A DNA stretch of 15,992 bases, from assembly GCA_937991555.1 (NCBI GenBank), contig CALKHU010000020.1, positions 1 to 15,992 of the forward strand, read 5' to 3'. The position numbers were made by a program, and so were the translations under genes. The notes below the pieces were generated by a model. That model saw only the letters and a list, made by a program, of their open reading frames with translations. It was not told the DNA's origin and ran no database searches. Of this stretch, positions 15,504-15,992 are shown in pieces. The DNA comes from an uncultured Caulobacter sp. GTDB lineage: Bacteria; Pseudomonadota; Alphaproteobacteria; Caulobacterales; Caulobacteraceae. Each line of letters begins with the position of its first letter. Position 1 is the stretch's first letter.

Positions 15504-15886
15504 GCTTTGTCGCCGAGCGCCAGGAGTTGGTCGAGGAAGGTTTGCGGGCCGGTGAAACCGACGCCGAAGAACTGCGCGCCCTCGAAGACGCAATCCCGGA
15601 CGGGGATCGCGCCGATCACCGAGGTCGGCGATTCCGGCCGCAGGACCAGGTTGCGGATGTCGCCGCGGGAGTCGCCGAAGTTGACGCGGTCGAAGCTGTT
15701 CCCGCCCACAGGCAGCAGGACGGCGGGGCCTTCGATGCGACAGTCGCGGAAGGTCACCCGCTCGATCATCGGACGACCCATGCGGATGTGGGTCCGGTAG
15801 AGATCGAACAGGCTCAGGGCGACGCCTTCGCCGAACACCGGCGCGGTGAGGTCATCGGCGAGGCGCCAGCGGGGTTGGCCGGTCAT
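15500..15886 (-). CDS. hypothetical protein between pheS and pheT
   Basis: A 128-aa protein (MTGQPRWRLADDLTAPVFGE...), not recognised as a named family. It starts one base inside the pheS stop (TGATG, 15884-15888), and its own stop overlaps the pheT start (ATGA). It is therefore translationally coupled to both synthetase genes. An alternative in-frame ATG at 15949 would lie inside pheS and was rejected. The middle (residues 41-110) has recurring short hydrophobic strands with Phe/Val/Asn/Asp turns, such as ERVTFRDCRIEG, NSFDRVNFGDSRGD and RDCVFEGAQFFGVGF. This resembles pentapeptide-like or right-handed beta-helix proteins. No signal peptide or membrane segment is seen. A link to tRNA-Phe charging is suggested only by location. 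Confidence 0.8.
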   Translation of the reverse strand: MTGQPRWRLADDLTAPVFGEGVALSLFDLYRTHIRMGRPMIERVTFRDCRIEGPAVLLPVGGNSFDRVNFGDSRGDIRNLVLRPESPTSVIGAIPVRDCVFEGAQFFGVGFTGPQTFLDQLLALGDKA

Positions 15887-15992
15887 CAGCTCAGCCCCGT
15901 CGCGGGGTTCGGGGCCTGGAAGGCCGAGAAGCCGTAGTGGCCGAGCCACCGGGTGTCGGCCTCGAACATGTCGCGCAGGTCCGGCATGCCGT
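15886..15992 (-). CDS. pheS: phenylalanine-tRNA ligase alpha subunit (3' end, partial)
   Basis: The last 34 codons and stop of a gene entering from the right edge. The peptide GMPDLRDMFEADTRWLGHYG matches the conserved C-terminus of PheS (E. coli ends with a similar GIPDLR...FFENDLRFL), followed by a 14-residue tail ending TGLS. Its stop TGA (15888-15886) overlaps the next ATG by one base. The catalytic domain is outside the window. The identification rests on the C-terminal motif and the position upstream of pheT. Confidence 0.9.
   Translation of the reverse strand, partial: GMPDLRDMFEADTRWLGHYGFSAFQAPNPATGLS

Overview
The window is high-GC chromosomal DNA, very probably from an alphaproteobacterium of the Caulobacterales (Caulobacter, Phenylobacterium or Brevundimonas type). 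The reasons are the strong GC bias of the housekeeping genes, a DUF1134/EipA-type protein found in alphaproteobacteria, and the style of the pheS-pheT and lepA genes. The genus is inference; there is no rRNA in the window to fix it.

Layout. 1-61: the first codons of an exported protein (minus). 73-399: a small Lys/Ala/Ser-rich protein of the alphaproteobacterial 'plasmid stabilization' type (minus), divergent from an AbgT-family transporter at 554-2143. 2371-4774: a lower-GC island with a Vsr-type mismatch endonuclease, a C5-cytosine DNA methyltransferase and, converging on it with a 4-bp overlap, a restriction endonuclease that I recognise as an NgoMIV homologue. NgoMIV cuts GCCGGC, so this is a predicted GCCGGC restriction-modification-repair cassette inserted directly behind lepA (4815-6620, minus). 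6787-10980: an RND efflux pair (lipoprotein adaptor and HAE1-type permease), divergent from lepA. 11061-11651: the DUF1134/EipA-like lipoprotein.

The right third reads leftwards. The end of pheS, a 128-aa conserved-looking hypothetical and pheT are joined by overlapping stop/start codons (TGATG and ATGA). Downstream of pheT lies what looks like a classical transcription attenuator. It has a short open frame with a Met-Met-Ile-Ile-Thr run, a 9-base segment in the tail of that frame that is perfectly complementary to the 5' arm of a terminator, and the terminator itself with a T tract. Behind it come two tandem ACT-like small proteins (95 and 94 aa, ATGA-coupled) and a UPF0114/YqhA-type membrane protein.

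The two most interesting items are the complete GCCGGC R-M-Vsr cassette, with no visible controller protein and an odd converging arrangement behind a housekeeping gene, and the putative Ile/Met/Thr-sensing attenuator in front of two orphan ACT-like proteins. Neither the sequence specificity nor the attenuation is demonstrated by the sequence alone. The first rests on recognised homology, the second on base-pairing that can be seen.
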